From positions 26,795,021 to 26,859,020 of the forward strand of contig OX335642.1 in the NCBI GenBank assembly GCA_946894095.1: DNA of 64,000 bases, in the 5' to 3' direction. How positions within the stretch are numbered: the stretch's first letter is position 1; every line of letters starts with the position of its first letter. Source of the DNA: Incurvaria masculella. Its lineage: Eukaryota > Arthropoda > Insecta > Lepidoptera > Incurvariidae. The notes under the pieces were generated by a model. That model had not been told where the DNA came from. It did no database searches and saw only the letters and a program-made list of their open reading frames with translations. The translations under genes and the position numbers were made by a program. Below are positions 1 to 11,217 of the stretch, piece by piece.

Positions 1-82
1 ACAGGAAAAAAAAAATGACGAATCCGAGTGTGTAATATACATCTAATGGAGGAAATAAAGAAACTGAAACTGAAACTGAAAA

Positions 83-498
83 AGATAATGTGCAAAGTGT
101 ATGATTTGGTAAGATTTACGAAAATGTTAATTTCAAAACGACTTATAGCTAAAAGTAAACCACGACCGCTGTAGTAAAAAATCGAACAAAAACCAAATAG
201 ATTATAAATCTTGATTAAATAAGCTATGTCTGATGACTCATCTTTTTAAGATGTTCTTACTTTATCATTGCGTAATCCACCTCCAAAGTTATTGTATAAA
301 ACGCGCGAAAAATGCGAACTATCGGACCTTCTAACTTAGAAACCAAACACAATTTTACAATGCCAATGGTCATCAGACATGTAGTTCGATCAAATAAAGC
401 TATTTTGAGCAAAATTTTGGATCTCTGACAAGAAATATGGGCGTGATCTTCTTTCCCTTTTTGTATGGGGAGATGAGCGGGATGGGCCACCTTAAACA
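83..498 (-). repeat. Dispersed 0.42-kb repeat, copy A
   Basis: The stretch from ATGTGCAAAGTGTATGATTT to GGGCCACCTTAAA recurs at 23866-24282 and 44494-44923 with the same orientation and about the same length. It has no convincing coding capacity and no obvious inverted ends. Its type is unknown; strand is assigned only nominally. Confidence 0.75.
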
Positions 499-556
499 CA
501 AAAGATCACATGCCTTAGTTTACATAAATTTGAAGAAGCTTTACTTTCGTCTTCAG

Positions 557-676
557 TCGCTCCTAAATGGACGAGCGAGCCGTCCAACACATCGCTGCTG
601 CTGGGGCACCGCGGGCTGGTCGCCTGCAGCGCCAGCGGCTACCCTCAGCCTCAGGTGCACTGGATGAAGAAACACG
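557..676 (+). CDS. Dscam exon 1 in window: first part of an Ig domain (probably Ig8)
   Basis: The exon starts after CTTCAG and ends before GTAATA, phase 1 to phase 1. It reads (V)APKWTSEPSNTSLLLG... and VACSASGYPQPQVHWMKK, giving the first Ig cysteine, the core tryptophan and the usual 'PKW.EP' linker. It is GC-rich against AT-rich introns. Confidence 0.85.
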
Positions 677-1418
677 GTAATAGCAGCATGGTCTCAAAAA
701 TAAAAAGTCTTATCATAAAACCTGTCCCTTATAATATGTATCCCAAAATGTTGTGTTATATTTTAGATTTTTTGTCTCTGTGACATTACATAAATAAAAT
801 ACGAACAATCTGGGAAGATCCCCAAGAAAACACACATACATTTCTTACGGTTTGATTCAGTTTATTATTTTTACAGATATTGCAGGTGCTTTACACCACT
901 TCATGTGAAATTACCAGTGCCATAGAATAATAAATAAAATTTAACCAATATATTGTGATAGTTTTTACTAAGCAAATAAAATTAGAAGTTAAAATAAGTT
1001 TGGTGGAAATATTTTTATGTTAGCACTATGTATAACAATTGTTAAATATTATAGGTTATGTTATTATTTTATCTTATTGTTCAAGAATTTACTTGATAGC
1101 ATCATTTGTGAATTGAGTCCTTATTAATTATTATAACAAGCGAACACATTTTAATTTTTTTTAATGCTATCTGACAACTTTGACATATGTGGTGAATTAA
1201 GGACATCTCGCCAAAACGCCATCTGTCCTGATAAATAGTCAGTTTTATTCCCCTTTATAGCAATTATAATCTCTGATATCAAATTTGACACGAAAATAAA
1301 AGTTTCACATACATTATATATGTACAATAATTTAGAGAACATTTTTCGTTGGTAGGATTTAGTTATTTTGAATGTACAAACAATTAAATATCTTTAAAAT
1401 TTTAATTTTTTCTTGCAG

Positions 1419-1501
1419 GCTCTTTGGGTACATGGCAGCCAGTGCTGGAGTTAGTGGGTAGTGGAGTACTTAGTCTACCCAACGGGTCACTTCTCATTGA
1501 G
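1419..1501 (+). CDS. Dscam exon 2: middle of the Ig8-like domain
   Basis: TTGCAG acceptor, GAG|GTAGGT donor, phase 1 to phase 0. It encodes GSLGTWQPVLELV followed by SLPNGSLLIE, the C'-E strand segment of the Ig fold. It joins exon 1 through a split glycine codon. Confidence 0.82.
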
Positions 1502-1635
1502 GTAGGTGTATTTTTATGTTATAAAATATATATATATTACAAAAAATATTTTAAATTGTAAGATATTGTGCTTTAAAATTGTTAATCTATGTAAATTCTG
1601 TCACTTTCGGTAGTATATCAGCACAAATGTTCACA

Positions 1636-1715
1636 GTCAGGTTCTGGATGGGTGACCATCTTCGCCCGATGATTCTACGTATAACTGTAGGTCAGACGTT
1701 GACCTATTCACTTAA
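1636..1715 (+). repeat. SINE fragment with 5S-rRNA-like head
   Basis: It contains GTTCTGGATGGGTGACC followed by ACTGTAGGTC, matching the end of the 5S-derived head and start of the body of the complete copy at 23265-23645. Confidence 0.6.
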
Positions 1716-1728
1716 GAGAACTCTCCTT

Positions 1729-2050
1729 TTTTTATGTAACTGCACATGAATAGCTAATACCACACCCACCGCCCAACACACCGCATTCCCTAAGGAATTA
1801 CGTCCCATACTGGGAACTTCCGTTTATTGGATCTTTTCATCCAATGCGATGGTACCAGCCTGGGCAGGCTTAACCCAAACACCTAGTTGAGGAATTCCAG
1901 TTTTACATGCATTCCGACCCACGGTATGCCGCATTAGAAACGATATTAAATTATACAACTCGGAAAGCGAAAAAGAGTTCACAAATGCGGTCAGGATTTT
2001 AACCCATGACCTCTGGCACTTCATAACTACGTGACCTCTAAACTACGAGA
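1729..2050 (-). repeat. SINE, tRNA-derived head, minus orientation
   Basis: It begins with the T-run and 'AGCTAATACCACACCCACC' (reverse complement of the tail) and ends with AGGATTTTAACCC, the reverse complement of a polymerase III B box. The middle carries the shared body (CATCCAATGCGATGGTACCA). Confidence 0.75.
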
Positions 2051-2070
2051 GCTTTCTGTTTCTTTTGCAG

Positions 2071-2164
2071 GTTGTGTCCCTCTCTGACGAAGGTTTCTAC
2101 TCATGCAATGTTGAAAATGGCGTCGGACAAGCTCTAAGCAAGAGTATCTACATGAGTGTCAACA
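2071..2164 (+). CDS. Dscam exon 3: end of the Ig8-like domain
   Basis: TTTTGCAG acceptor, A|GTAAGT donor, phase 0 to phase 1. It encodes VVSLSDEGFYSCNVENG, with the D-G-Y-C signature and second Ig cysteine, and ends in SIYMSVN before the next Ig. A SINE in the preceding intron stops just upstream. Confidence 0.85.
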
Positions 2165-2559
2165 GTAAGTTTTAGTTTCTTACTGTCATCATTTGCCAAC
2201 ATATTGAATTTGCCACACAATCGGGAAATAAAACCAAAGGAGTTATTCATTGATAGATGACAATCTGTCAAAGCTGTCAGACAACAGACAAGAGGCTGGA
2301 GAGAGATTCCCCAAGATATTTAAGTTGATTTTAGTGAAAAAGTTCGACATTGATCATAAAACAGGCAAGACAGTTGAGAAAGAAAACCAACATACTGCTG
2401 AATGTCTGAATAAGAGACAGCAGCAGAAATATACTTTTTTTAAATTCTAAACTATATATGCATAAATGGCAAGAAAAAAATTACCTTAGGGTATCACAGT
2501 TCATCAGTATCATATTATTGCATGCACTGTGTGAGCACCTTATTCATTTTGTATTTCAG

Positions 2560-2704
2560 AGCCAGTCCGGTTTGAGGTGCCATCTGCCAACATAACCACT
2601 CGGCTGGGTCACCCCGTCAGCCTGGAGTGCCAGCCCCTCGGAGACGACCCTATCCGAGTCGCGTGGACTCACAATGGACAACCCATTGACTTCCGGACGC
2701 AGCG
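2560..2704 (+). CDS. Dscam exon 4: first half of the Ig9-like domain
   Basis: ATTTCAG acceptor, CG|GTTTGT donor, phase 1 to phase 2. It encodes KPVRFEVPSANITTRLG, then VSLECQPLGDDPIRVAWTHN, giving the first cysteine and core Trp. An N-glycosylation sequon NIT is visible. Confidence 0.85.
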
Positions 2705-3111
2705 GTTTGTTATCTTTTTGACGTTAATGCGATAAACGTCTTGCTGGAGGTGCGGCTGTGGTGGGGCCTCAACTTTCATGTGACGAAATTGTGTACCGCG
2801 CGAAGATTATTGTAGCTGAATTAACATATTTACGGTAATATGTGACATATTATATGATAGCTTGTCCTTGCTCCAACGGATCGGTATATGACATTTGTTT
2901 CGCAGTTGGTATGAGGGGGCCGGGAAAGAGCAGCTGATTTGGAAATTTTTATCTTTCGTTTATTACATTCTCTTTAGGAAGGGGTCAAATTCACTAAAAT
3001 ATCCACGGGACGGCCGGTAGGCTGTACTCGAAATGAGCTAAGTGTAAAATCGCCGAAAAAGGGCTTACGCCACACCTACTGTTATGATGTTCAAGTATAT
3101 TTCAATTATAG

Positions 3112-3260
3112 GGTGAAACTGGCGGAACTTAAATCGGAGCGAGGGCTCTCAAGCGCGATCAGTCTCCAGTACTCGGAGATGGGGGACGCGGGCACGTTCC
3201 AGTGCCGAGCGACCAACCCTTACGGGGTCGCCGTTCGCAGCATCCAGCTCACCGTGCAAG
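3112..3260 (+). CDS. Dscam exon 5: second half of the Ig9-like domain
   Basis: The acceptor TTATAG is followed by G that completes CGG (Arg) with exon 4; the donor is G|GTAACG, phase 1. It encodes SAISLQYSEMGDAGTFQC and RATNPYGVAVRSIQLTVQ, the Ig E-F-G strands with the second cysteine. Confidence 0.87.
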
Positions 3261-3782
3261 GTAACGCCGTACCTTATGTGAGAAATCAAGCAATGATATT
3301 TATCTTTGCTTAATCATCTTGCACAAAGCTTCAATGACCGTCCGTGAGTAAATAGCAAAGGGGGACACTTTTCCCACATACATATCGGGAAACGCAGTGA
3401 GGACCATAGCCCAGTAGGTCTTGCAACCTAAGCATATTACTTCGGTAGGTACTCTTTCCTTTACCACCTACTCCTCATTCTCCAGATAGGTACCTTACTG
3501 TAATAAGATGTCGTTCAAGCACCCACTACCAATTCTTTTAAAAACAGGCTTGAAAAACACCTAAAACACTATACTAAATTAACCGTAGTAACAAAGCACC
3601 AGTGAACCCAGACATGAACACATCAGCTTAGGCTGCTCGTTCATCAAATAATTAAATAAATTAAATCAATAATACACGCTCACCGCCTGCGACTGTGGCA
3701 CTCAGGCCTCTCAATTCATATACATTCACTTTGAACTCATATATTTATCAATATTTTAAAACTTACGCGGGACATAACTACA

Positions 3783-4224
3783 ATATTTAGTTTGACGGCT
3801 TACCGCGCGTGTGAGAAGCAGGACGTGCTGCTCGATGTTTCGGAGCCTCACATGGGCTCCATCTTCAGGAGAACGTGCCTGTCGCGACGGAGGTAGGCAC
3901 GTTACTGGCTACCCGCCGCTTTGCTGGGTGCAAATAAGCTGAAAACTGAATTTCGGAAAGGTGCACCGACAACAGACGTCGAGGAAAACACAGTCAGCGT
4001 GTTTTGCACTTCACACGAAATTCGGACCGCAGCTAATCCTCAAGAAAATGTACGAGTGTTGCCATGGACGCTGAGAAGTGAAGCAAAGCGGCGGGTAGCC
4101 AGTAACGTGCCTACCTCCGTCGCGACAGGCACGTTCTCCTGAAGATGGAGCACATGTGAGGCTCCGAAACGTCGAGCAGCACGTCCTGCTCCTCACACGC
4201 GCGGTAAGCCGTCAAACTAAATAT
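3783..4224. mobile_element. Fold-back element with about 145-bp inverted arms
   Basis: The left end ATATTTAGTTTGACGGCTTA is the exact reverse complement of the right end, and the arms stay almost perfectly complementary inward to the CCGCCGCTTTGCT region (3914) and its partner (4083). The short unpaired centre codes for nothing recognisable. It is a non-autonomous inverted-repeat element in the Ig9-FN1 intron. Confidence 0.88.
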
Positions 4225-4469
4225 CATATATTTATCTATTGGGGAAGGTAGTCCCCAGTACCTGTTGGCCTCGTTGGAATCAATACAGCGCTGACACCCA
4301 ACTCACGTTGGCCTGGAATCCGTAGGCCACAGATGGTTTGAAGGGTTGCTCAGTCTGTTCTACAGGTACTACTCCATGAGATCTATGATCCACTTACCTG
4401 GGTTAGGTTACCTAACTAACCTAGCCTATCAGTATTGGTAACCAAACTAAGCTAAAATGTCTTCTGCAG

Positions 4470-4629
4470 AACCCCCGGCGCCACCCATGGAGCTGACGGT
4501 GGAGTCGGTCCGAAGTCGCCGCGTGAAGCTCTCGTGGCGTGACACTATCCGCGCGCATGTGCACTACTACACGCTGCAGTACGCGGCGCAGCACGCGTGG
4601 GACAACGCGCGCACCCTCAACCTCACCAG
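4470..4629 (+). CDS. Dscam exon 6: first half of FN3 domain 1
   Basis: TCTGCAG acceptor, AG|GTCACT donor, phase 1 to phase 2. It encodes EPPAPPMELTVESVRSRR, then VKLSWRD and HYYTLQYAAQ, the PP-start and core Trp and Tyr of an FN3 repeat, immediately after Ig9 as in Dscam. Confidence 0.87.
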
Positions 4630-4941
4630 GTCACTATCCTCTCGGTTGCCCATGGGCTCGATTTGTCCCAAACGAGTCTCTTTCTTACTCATACTGGGTC
4701 TATTTTTAGCCCAAGAGTAGTTCTTAGACAACATACTTAAAGTAGTGACAATTTCCACGGATATTTGTTTTGACTTAAGTTTTGTTTTACTCTAGGCTAT
4801 AATGTGCAACTTTTTAGTATTAACTGAAACACTGATTCACGCGATTTCATTTTTTGGTCATCAAAGAGTGTTCTACAAAATTTTCTAGAAACAACCAATT
4901 TATAAATGTTAAATGAATTGTGATCATATGAAATGAAAGGT

Positions 4942-5132
4942 GCACGTAAATCCATTTAAAAATAATAAAAATTGTTACCCTCATGGATTTAGAGTTATTG
5001 GCCGTAGAATGGCCAATTCTTGGGCAAGGAATTTCAAGCACGTAAATCCATTTAAAAATAATAAAAATTGTTACCCTCATGGATTTAGAGTTATTGGCCG
5101 TAGAATGGCCAATTCTTGGGCAAGGAATTTCA
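4942..5132. repeat. Two tandem copies of a 96-bp unit
   Basis: A unit starting GCACGTAAATCCATTTAAAA is repeated directly at 4942-5037 and 5038-5132 with essentially no differences. 96 is divisible by three, so reading frames on both strands stay open across the junction. Function unknown; the near identity suggests a recent duplication. Confidence 0.9.
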
Positions 5133-5367
5133 AACTCCGCACTAAACTTATTCACATAAAATATACTAATTTATTTCATAACAAATCCGCTCAAAAAATT
5201 GCTATCTTCATGCTCTACATGAAAGCCATATCTTCCGATAACAGTCCTGGTTGCTCCGAGTGGCTAAGCTGGCCGCAGTCTGAAACGAATAAATAAATAA
5301 TCTCATCCCACATTGCTGCACTAAAAGAGTTCCCAGTTTATTGAACATTAATTATCGGGACTTTCAG

Positions 5368-5507
5368 GCAAGACGGTGAGGCGAGACAGTCGGTGGAGCT
5401 CCAGGACCTAAAGCCCGCCACGCCGTATGCGGCGCGCGTCGCTTCAGGCAACGAGGTGGACCTCAGTCCGTACACCGCGCACGTCAACTTCAACACTCTG
5501 GAGGAAG
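5368..5507 (+). CDS. Dscam exon 7: second half of FN3 domain 1
   Basis: CTTTCAG acceptor, G|GTCGGT donor, phase 2 to phase 1. It encodes RQDGEARQSVELQDLKPATP followed by YAARVASGNEV and the FN3 closing strand HVNFNTLEE. Confidence 0.86.
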
Positions 5508-5650
5508 GTCGGTGATCTTACTGCCATTTTTTACCACCAATCAATTCAATAATAGACTGGGCAACCACGTCAAACAATATAAAAAATATAATGAATGACA
5601 ATAATGTAGAAATAACCACTTAACAACTAAACATAACAAGATACTCATTG

Positions 5651-5940
5651 TTGGAAAAATGTTACGGCTTTTCACGTGGCAGGAAGAGACATTCTCCGAC
5701 GTTTCGAGCCAATTATTCAGCCCGTTGTCAAGGAGGCATCCGCCGTGTTCGTACGCACGAGTCTTCCCGCGAAAATTGCTCACCTTAAAATCAATATTAA
5801 ACACTTATTAATTATTAAATACAGTCGTCTGCTGCGTACAAACGCGGCGGATGACTCCTTGACAACGGGCTGAATGATTGGCTCGAAACGTCGGAGAATG
5901 TCTCTTCCTGCCGCGTGAAAAGCCGTAACATTTTTCCAAT
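5651..5940. mobile_element. Fold-back element, about 290 bp
   Basis: The left arm (GGAAAAATGTTACGGCTTTT through CCGTTGTCAAGGAGGCATCC) is the reverse complement of the right arm (GGATGACTCCTTGACAACGG through AAAAGCCGTAACATTTTTCC). The AT-rich loop (AATCAATATTAAACACTTAT) recurs as a fragment at 7045-7115. Confidence 0.88.
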
Positions 5941-6843
5941 ATGTCTAACGACCGCCGTAATCTCAAAAGATAATCATTGGATTTAGATGGAGCAGATTTA
6001 GATGGATTTGGATTTAGGAGCATAAATAAATGAATCAATGAATCAAATTATTTTAAACAAATTGTGTTAGAGTCATCAATTTATTATTTTTAGAAAAATC
6101 TTGTAATGTTATTCCTCAGTTATCTCACTTGTACCATAACTTGGGAAATACTTTAGTTTCCTAATATAATTTTGTGTAATAATATAATAGTGTTTTTTTT
6201 TAAACACTTGGATTTTGACATATTAATTGTAACTGTTGTGCATTCATCCTACATCCATGAAATTAATGTAAAACAACACTTACGGGGTTAGACTGAAGGC
6301 AGGCAAATGTAGTCATTTGTCTAGGCACTGTAGGCATACATTTCAGAAAAAAAATACACTAAAATGATGGTACATTATAATACGTTGTCTATAATATTTT
6401 TTTCCCTGTTGGACTGACCTGTGATTTTTAAGGAATAAACTAAACTTTGTTAATTTCTTTGAAACTTCCAAACTTTAATCTGTGCTCATAATTCAATATT
6501 ATAAATATGTACATATAAATATACATTATCATGGTAAAATTTGCCTCATATTTATGTAGGTATGTTTTATTAAGTACCTCTTTCGAGGCTTCAAATAAAT
6601 CATAATAATCTTTAATATTATAATATCATAATTATGGTACGCATGTGACCACTGTGTTTATCCATAAATGAGAATGCGCACAGAATATAAACTAGTAAAT
6701 ATAAAGCAAACGTCACAATCTTGAAACAAAAACTTCTTAAAAAGTGTGTTCTGCAGGGTATTTTTAGAATTTCTCGTGAAATATATAACGGCTGATCGTA
6801 CGTACAGCATCCTGTATATGTGAGTCTCTCTAATTGTCGGCAG

Positions 6844-6990
6844 CGCCCACATCATCTCCGGTGAACGTCGTGGTGGAACAAACAGAGAACCCTGGAGAGC
6901 TGCGGGTGTCCTGGCTGGGACCGCCCAAGGACACCCACAATGGTATCCTGTTGGGCTACTACGTGAAGGCCCAGCTCAATGTCAATACAG
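6844..6990 (+). CDS. Dscam exon 8: first half of FN3 domain 2
   Basis: TCGGCAG acceptor, G|GTATGT donor, phase 1 to phase 1. It encodes APTSSPVNVVVEQTENPGEL, then RVSWLGPPKDTHNGILLGYY, the typical Dscam 'W.PP..NG.L.GY' FN3 pattern. Confidence 0.9.
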
Positions 6991-7044
6991 GTATGTTTGG
7001 GTAACCGACTGTCCCGGGATGTTCCGTTTGGGGGCCCAGAGCAA

Positions 7045-7115
7045 GACCACGAGTCTTCCCGCCAATATTGCTCGCTTTAAAATCAATATTAAACACTCAT
7101 TAATTATTAAATACA
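7045..7115. repeat. Internal fragment of the fold-back family at 5651-5940
   Basis: CACGAGTCTTCCCGCCAATA followed by AAATCAATATTAAACACTCA matches the loop side of the 5651-5940 element. The arms are missing. Confidence 0.7.
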
Positions 7116-7564
7116 GTCTTGGCAATTTTAGGGTGAATTTATACACAAAAGAACCGTAAAGAGGGAATCAGCGAGGAAAGAGATTTACAGATTGGAATTG
7201 AGCATAGAAGAATGTGCCATGACCATATTGACTGAGTAATTTGTTAAGATTACGACGTAGCACGTGCGTAACATTACACCTGTAATTGTAGAGCTTGTAT
7301 TAAAATTATGTCTGTAGAGGAAGCAATATAAGTTTTTTTTATGAAAAAACGTGGCTGCGTTGGCTGAGAGACCAAAGGTGCTGTTTTCGCATATTGTCTC
7401 TTAATTTTTTTCGTGGAACCCGAATTGCCTGCTGCTGCATGACAAGATGGTTCTCACACCCTTATTCACATGCACATGAAGTACTTGTACAAGTTGACAT
7501 CTATGCCCACACAGCATGCATAAAAACGGTAAATATTCTTATCGAACACGTCTGCATGGCACAG

Positions 7565-7735
7565 GGTCCGAGGCGAACTTGAGGACCGTGAAGGTGTCCT
7601 CCCAGAGCGGCAAGCACGAGACGGTCATCAGTGGGCTGCTCAAGAGCACGCGCTACGCCGTGACGGTGTGCGCGTTCAACAGCGCGGGTCGCGGGCCGTT
7701 CTCGCTGCCCTTGTACCAGGACACCAGGGAGGGAG
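7565..7735 (+). CDS. Dscam exon 9: second half of FN3 domain 2
   Basis: GGCACAG acceptor; the phase-1 donor G|GTGGAT is weak. It encodes GSEANLRTVKVSSQSGKHET, then VISGLLKSTRYAVTVCAFNS and AGRGPFSLPLYQDT, the L.YTV.V.AFN..G.GP.S FN3 signature. Confidence 0.87.
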
Positions 7736-7775
7736 GTGGATATCAAGTGTTATTACTATTTCATTAACTTGTTTA

Positions 7776-8215
7776 CTGTTGATCTCGCTTTCACTGCCTC
7801 ATATTTTTTTTTTTGGTTGATACTTTTTCTGCCTCACTTTTCATGAGTTTACACTTTTAATTCCTTACTCTTATGTTAAGTTCACTTTAATCGCCTAATT
7901 AGTTAGTTTGAACACTTTCACTGACTTACTTTTATGTTGATGTTACTTTCACTGACAATTTCTTGTTTGTGACACTTTGACTAAAAATTTACTACGTCAA
8001 TTTTTATTTTATTTCATTTTCAATGCCTTACTCTTATGTTAATGTTACTTTATTGGCCTAATAATTTTTGTTTGAACACTTTTCTGCCTGCCTACACTGC
8101 CTCTTTTTATGTTGGAAGCCACTTTCACTGACAAATGTTCTTGTTTATGACACTTTTGCTGTTTCACTTTTATGTTGATGACACTTTCACTGCCTGACAT
8201 AAAGTTTTATAATTT
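7776..8215. repeat. Imperfect minisatellite
   Basis: About a dozen degenerate units of the form 'ACTTTCACTGCCT.ACTTTTATGTTGATG', roughly 30-60 bp each, fill most of this intron. There is no open frame. Confidence 0.75.
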
Positions 8216-8345
8216 TTCAGTGTCAGTGTTTACGTCTTTGAGCTGGATTTCATTCATATAACGCCATCCGTCGATCTTTGTTGCATGTATTGTATAAATG
8301 TATGAAATTGCTGTTATGTTTAATCATATAATTTTTAACAACTAG

Positions 8346-8477
8346 CCCCCGAACAAGCGCCCTCCTCAGTAGAGTGTACGGCCGTATCGTCGACGTCGCT
8401 CCGCATCGCCTGGCAACCGATCCCGCCCGGCGAGGGTGGTGCCCTGCTCGGATACACCACGCTTCTCGCTACCGAAG
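8346..8477 (+). CDS. Dscam exon 10: first half of FN3 domain 3
   Basis: The acceptor AACTAG has little pyrimidine tract; the donor is G|GTAAGT, phase 1 to phase 1. It encodes APEQAPSSVECTAVSSTSLR, then IAWQPIPPGEGGALLGYTTL. Intron phase on both sides fixes the acceptor choice. Confidence 0.85.
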
Positions 8478-8634
8478 GTAAGTGCAACATTACACTTGGC
8501 TGGAGTACACCATCCCTGGTTAATTGTATCGTTACGGTTACTGTAGATCTTTCATCTTCATGCGAAAAATAAAGACTATATAATACCCTTAAATATAGCA
8601 ATAACCAGAGACGGTGCCCCGAATGATCGCCGTC

Positions 8635-8910
8635 CTCAGTTTGAATGGAGAAGAAGCCACAAAGTTTATTGTAGGTCTTGCATGAGCGACCTTACCTTTG
8701 AAACGTCAAAACTGTCAAAAATTAAAGATGTCCAGCATGTAGCTGTTAGAATAAAGTTTGAAGGGAAACAAGCCTATGTTTTTCTTGATACTAATTTTAA
8801 TGCAATAGACCCACACAAAGTTTGAAATTAACTATTTTAGGTTATGTTACTGTGATAATTTCTTTTGCATGTCTTCATTTGAATAGCAATAACAAAAATA
8901 TAATTTCGGA
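8635..8910. repeat. Diverged dispersed repeat, copy 1
   Basis: It shares TTGCATGAGCGACCT, 'AGAATAA.GTT.A..G.AAA' and TATTTTAGGTTATGT with 12113-12430, in the same order and orientation. Unclassified. Confidence 0.6.
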
Positions 8911-9032
8911 ATAATATTGAGGAAATTGAGTAATTTCAATCAAATCAATTTTTCTAAGCTATTCGGTTTTATTTTGTAGGGTCTTTTAGGTTATATAGTG
9001 GGTAGTCATTAAAAGTAGCCTATATTTTTCAG

Positions 9033-9185
9033 ATGGCATGTGGCAGAATATGACGACGCTCCACACCGAGCTGTATCTACAAGGCCTTTTGAAATACACC
9101 AACTATACGGTGAAGGTGGCGGGGTTCTCCAACTATGGTGCCGGTCCCTTCTCCTACCCCATCGTCTGCTCCACCTTGCAGGACG
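9033..9185 (+). CDS. Dscam exon 11: second half of FN3 domain 3
   Basis: TTTTTCAG acceptor, G|GTGAAT donor, phase 1 to phase 1. It encodes DGMWQNMTTLHTELYLQGL, then KYTNYTVKVAGFSNYGAGPF and CSTLQD. NMT and NYT are N-glycosylation sequons. Confidence 0.87.
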
Positions 9186-9860
9186 GTGAATACCCGCCAT
9201 TCAATTATCTTTTAGTAACTACTCCCCCCTACCTCATTTCATAAAATCTCTACGGTTACCTGTACTGCATACCTGACCATAATGAAACATATCAATCTGG
9301 CTGGCCGTGGTTCGTAAGCCTAGGACGACATTACCACGCTCTGCATATTTGCTTTGTCCTTATTTCCATATACACCTATATACTCTACGTGTCCTAACCA
9401 TCGTAATACTCACTACTATATCTTCTTTTATTTGATGATGCTCTCTAACCCAGCTGCTATGGGAATTACTCTAAACCGGACAACGGATGAACTAGTAAAT
9501 GAACTCCGCAAACTTACCTCACCGACCAGATTTCTACTGCATTTAATCTAAATTCGTGCCTCTTCTGCCACATCCAAGTCTCGCTTCTATAAACAAAAAT
9601 ACATTATTAATCTAGCACATGCGATTCAACATCGAGATTGAAGTCATAAAATCAGTCACAAAAAGTATTTGGTCCAAAGCATGTTAGCCCATGCAACTAT
9701 AGACTTGTATCTTCCTCGGAACCCTTAACAAGATAGCTATTCAAAGATGGCATCACAAAGCACATAGAGTGCATTGACTAGCTTGAATCTGTCATGGTTA
9801 GTTCACACCTTTCCATTATGATACTTTTTTTTTAATTGTCATAAACAACTTGTGTCACAG

Positions 9861-9990
9861 TCCCCGGCGCGCCGGCTGATGTTAAGGCGCTGGTGGAGTC
9901 TGCGACCTCTTTGCTGGTCAGTTGGAAGCCCCCGGAGCACCCCAACGGGCAGTTGTCCCACTACACTGTCTATGTGAAGCCGTCTTCCAG
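9861..9990 (+). CDS. Dscam exon 12: first half of FN3 domain 4
   Basis: GTCACAG acceptor, AG|GTGAGA donor, phase 1 to phase 2. It encodes VPGAPADVKALVESATSLL, then VSWKPPEHPNGQLSHYTVYV, the FN3 A-C strands with the W.PP..PNG core. Confidence 0.9.
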
Positions 9991-10325
9991 GTGAGATTTA
10001 TACCTTTTATTCTATCTGTGGTATTACTTTCTTATTGTCATGGCTTTGTTATCCATGAATATTGTGAAGTGTGCATAAGTGAAGCATATACTGAGTATTA
10101 CAAAACATTTTGATTGTCTCATACAAACTACCAATGTAGCCGTGGAATATAAGGAAAGTCCGACATGGCACCTAGGTGCCATTTGGTTTGGGACCTACGA
10201 CCTAATGTGGAATCTGAACCACGATATGTCCCTTAGTCGACTCTAAGGAAATGCACGGGAAGACCACCACACAGCACACATTGTTGTCCTCAACACGGCA
10301 ATTATTTAATTTATCTCTGATCCAG

Positions 10326-10408
10326 CAGCGGTCAACCGCTGACGTACCGCGTCCAAGCGACCACCGACAGCCGTCATCTAGCGCAACACCTCAAAAGCCT
10401 ATCGCAAG
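10326..10408 (+). CDS. Dscam exon 13: middle of FN3 domain 4
   Basis: ATCCAG acceptor, G|GTGTGT donor, phase 2 to phase 1, 83 bp. It encodes SGQPLTYRVQATTDSRHLAQ, then HLKSLSQ. It is needed to bring exon 12 (phase 2) into frame with exon 14 (phase 1), which supports its reality despite its small size. Confidence 0.75.
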
Positions 10409-10929
10409 GTGTGTTTTCTGTAAACAGTTGTAATTTTAAGAGTCATAATGTTTCAGTTGTTGATCTAAGTTGCTAGACCTACACCACATGTCATACAAAT
10501 AAACGTGCAGCTAAACAGCGGGGCTAAACAATAGAAATGTGTTTCACTGCCAACTGACTTTTCCCTTTTTTCCAATATAGTAACCTGTTGGAATGGGGAA
10601 GGCCAGCCAAACCTTTTTGCGCCATCATACTTTGCCCCGGTCAAAACTTAATTTGTGCTTATCTGTGACAGTTTTTGAATAACTTTTTGTGGTAAATTGT
10701 TAAAATTACCGTCTTTGCTCATTAGGTGTGAGAGTTCATATTGTTTCATTTTATAGATTTTTAACACTTTTTTCATATAGTCTGTCTTCTAGAATGTTTT
10801 GAGTTGTATTTTCCTTGCAAAAATAACATTTTATTCTTGGCATTGTAATAAGGTAAGAATTTTACTATCACTTTGTGTTTCGAAAATATCTACCGACATT
10901 TCGATGAAATTAAGGATTTATTTTGTACA

Positions 10930-11092
10930 AAAAAAATTGTCCGTGTTTTCCATCCAGTTCAATGTAGCCGTGCTCATAAAGGGATGGTCCTGGCATGGCA
11001 CCTAATTCCTTCGGGAATGTGGTGTTTGGCTAATATTATAACTGTGGTTGTGTGGTATTAGCCATCCATGTCAGGTTGCATAAAAAAAATAA
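10930..11092 (+). repeat. SINE 3' fragment
   Basis: Body and tail of the shared SINE: TTGTCCGTGTTTTCCATCCA, GGTCCTGGCATGGCACCTAA, TATTAGCCATCCATGTC and the end GCATAAAAAAAATAA. The head is missing. Confidence 0.8.
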
Positions 11093-11217
11093 TCCTTTAA
11101 GGTTCCATACCCAAAGAGTGCTAACGGAACCCTATACTCACATAGACAATTTGCTTTCCCCATTCGGCAAGTGTGTCTCCAACCTTTTTGTTTGTTGCAA
11201 TGCTGTCGGATTGGCAG

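Noticed and set aside
4940..5296. 118-codon + ORF as a real gene
   Set aside because: It is produced by the 96-bp duplication; no promoter, splice context or recognisable domain.
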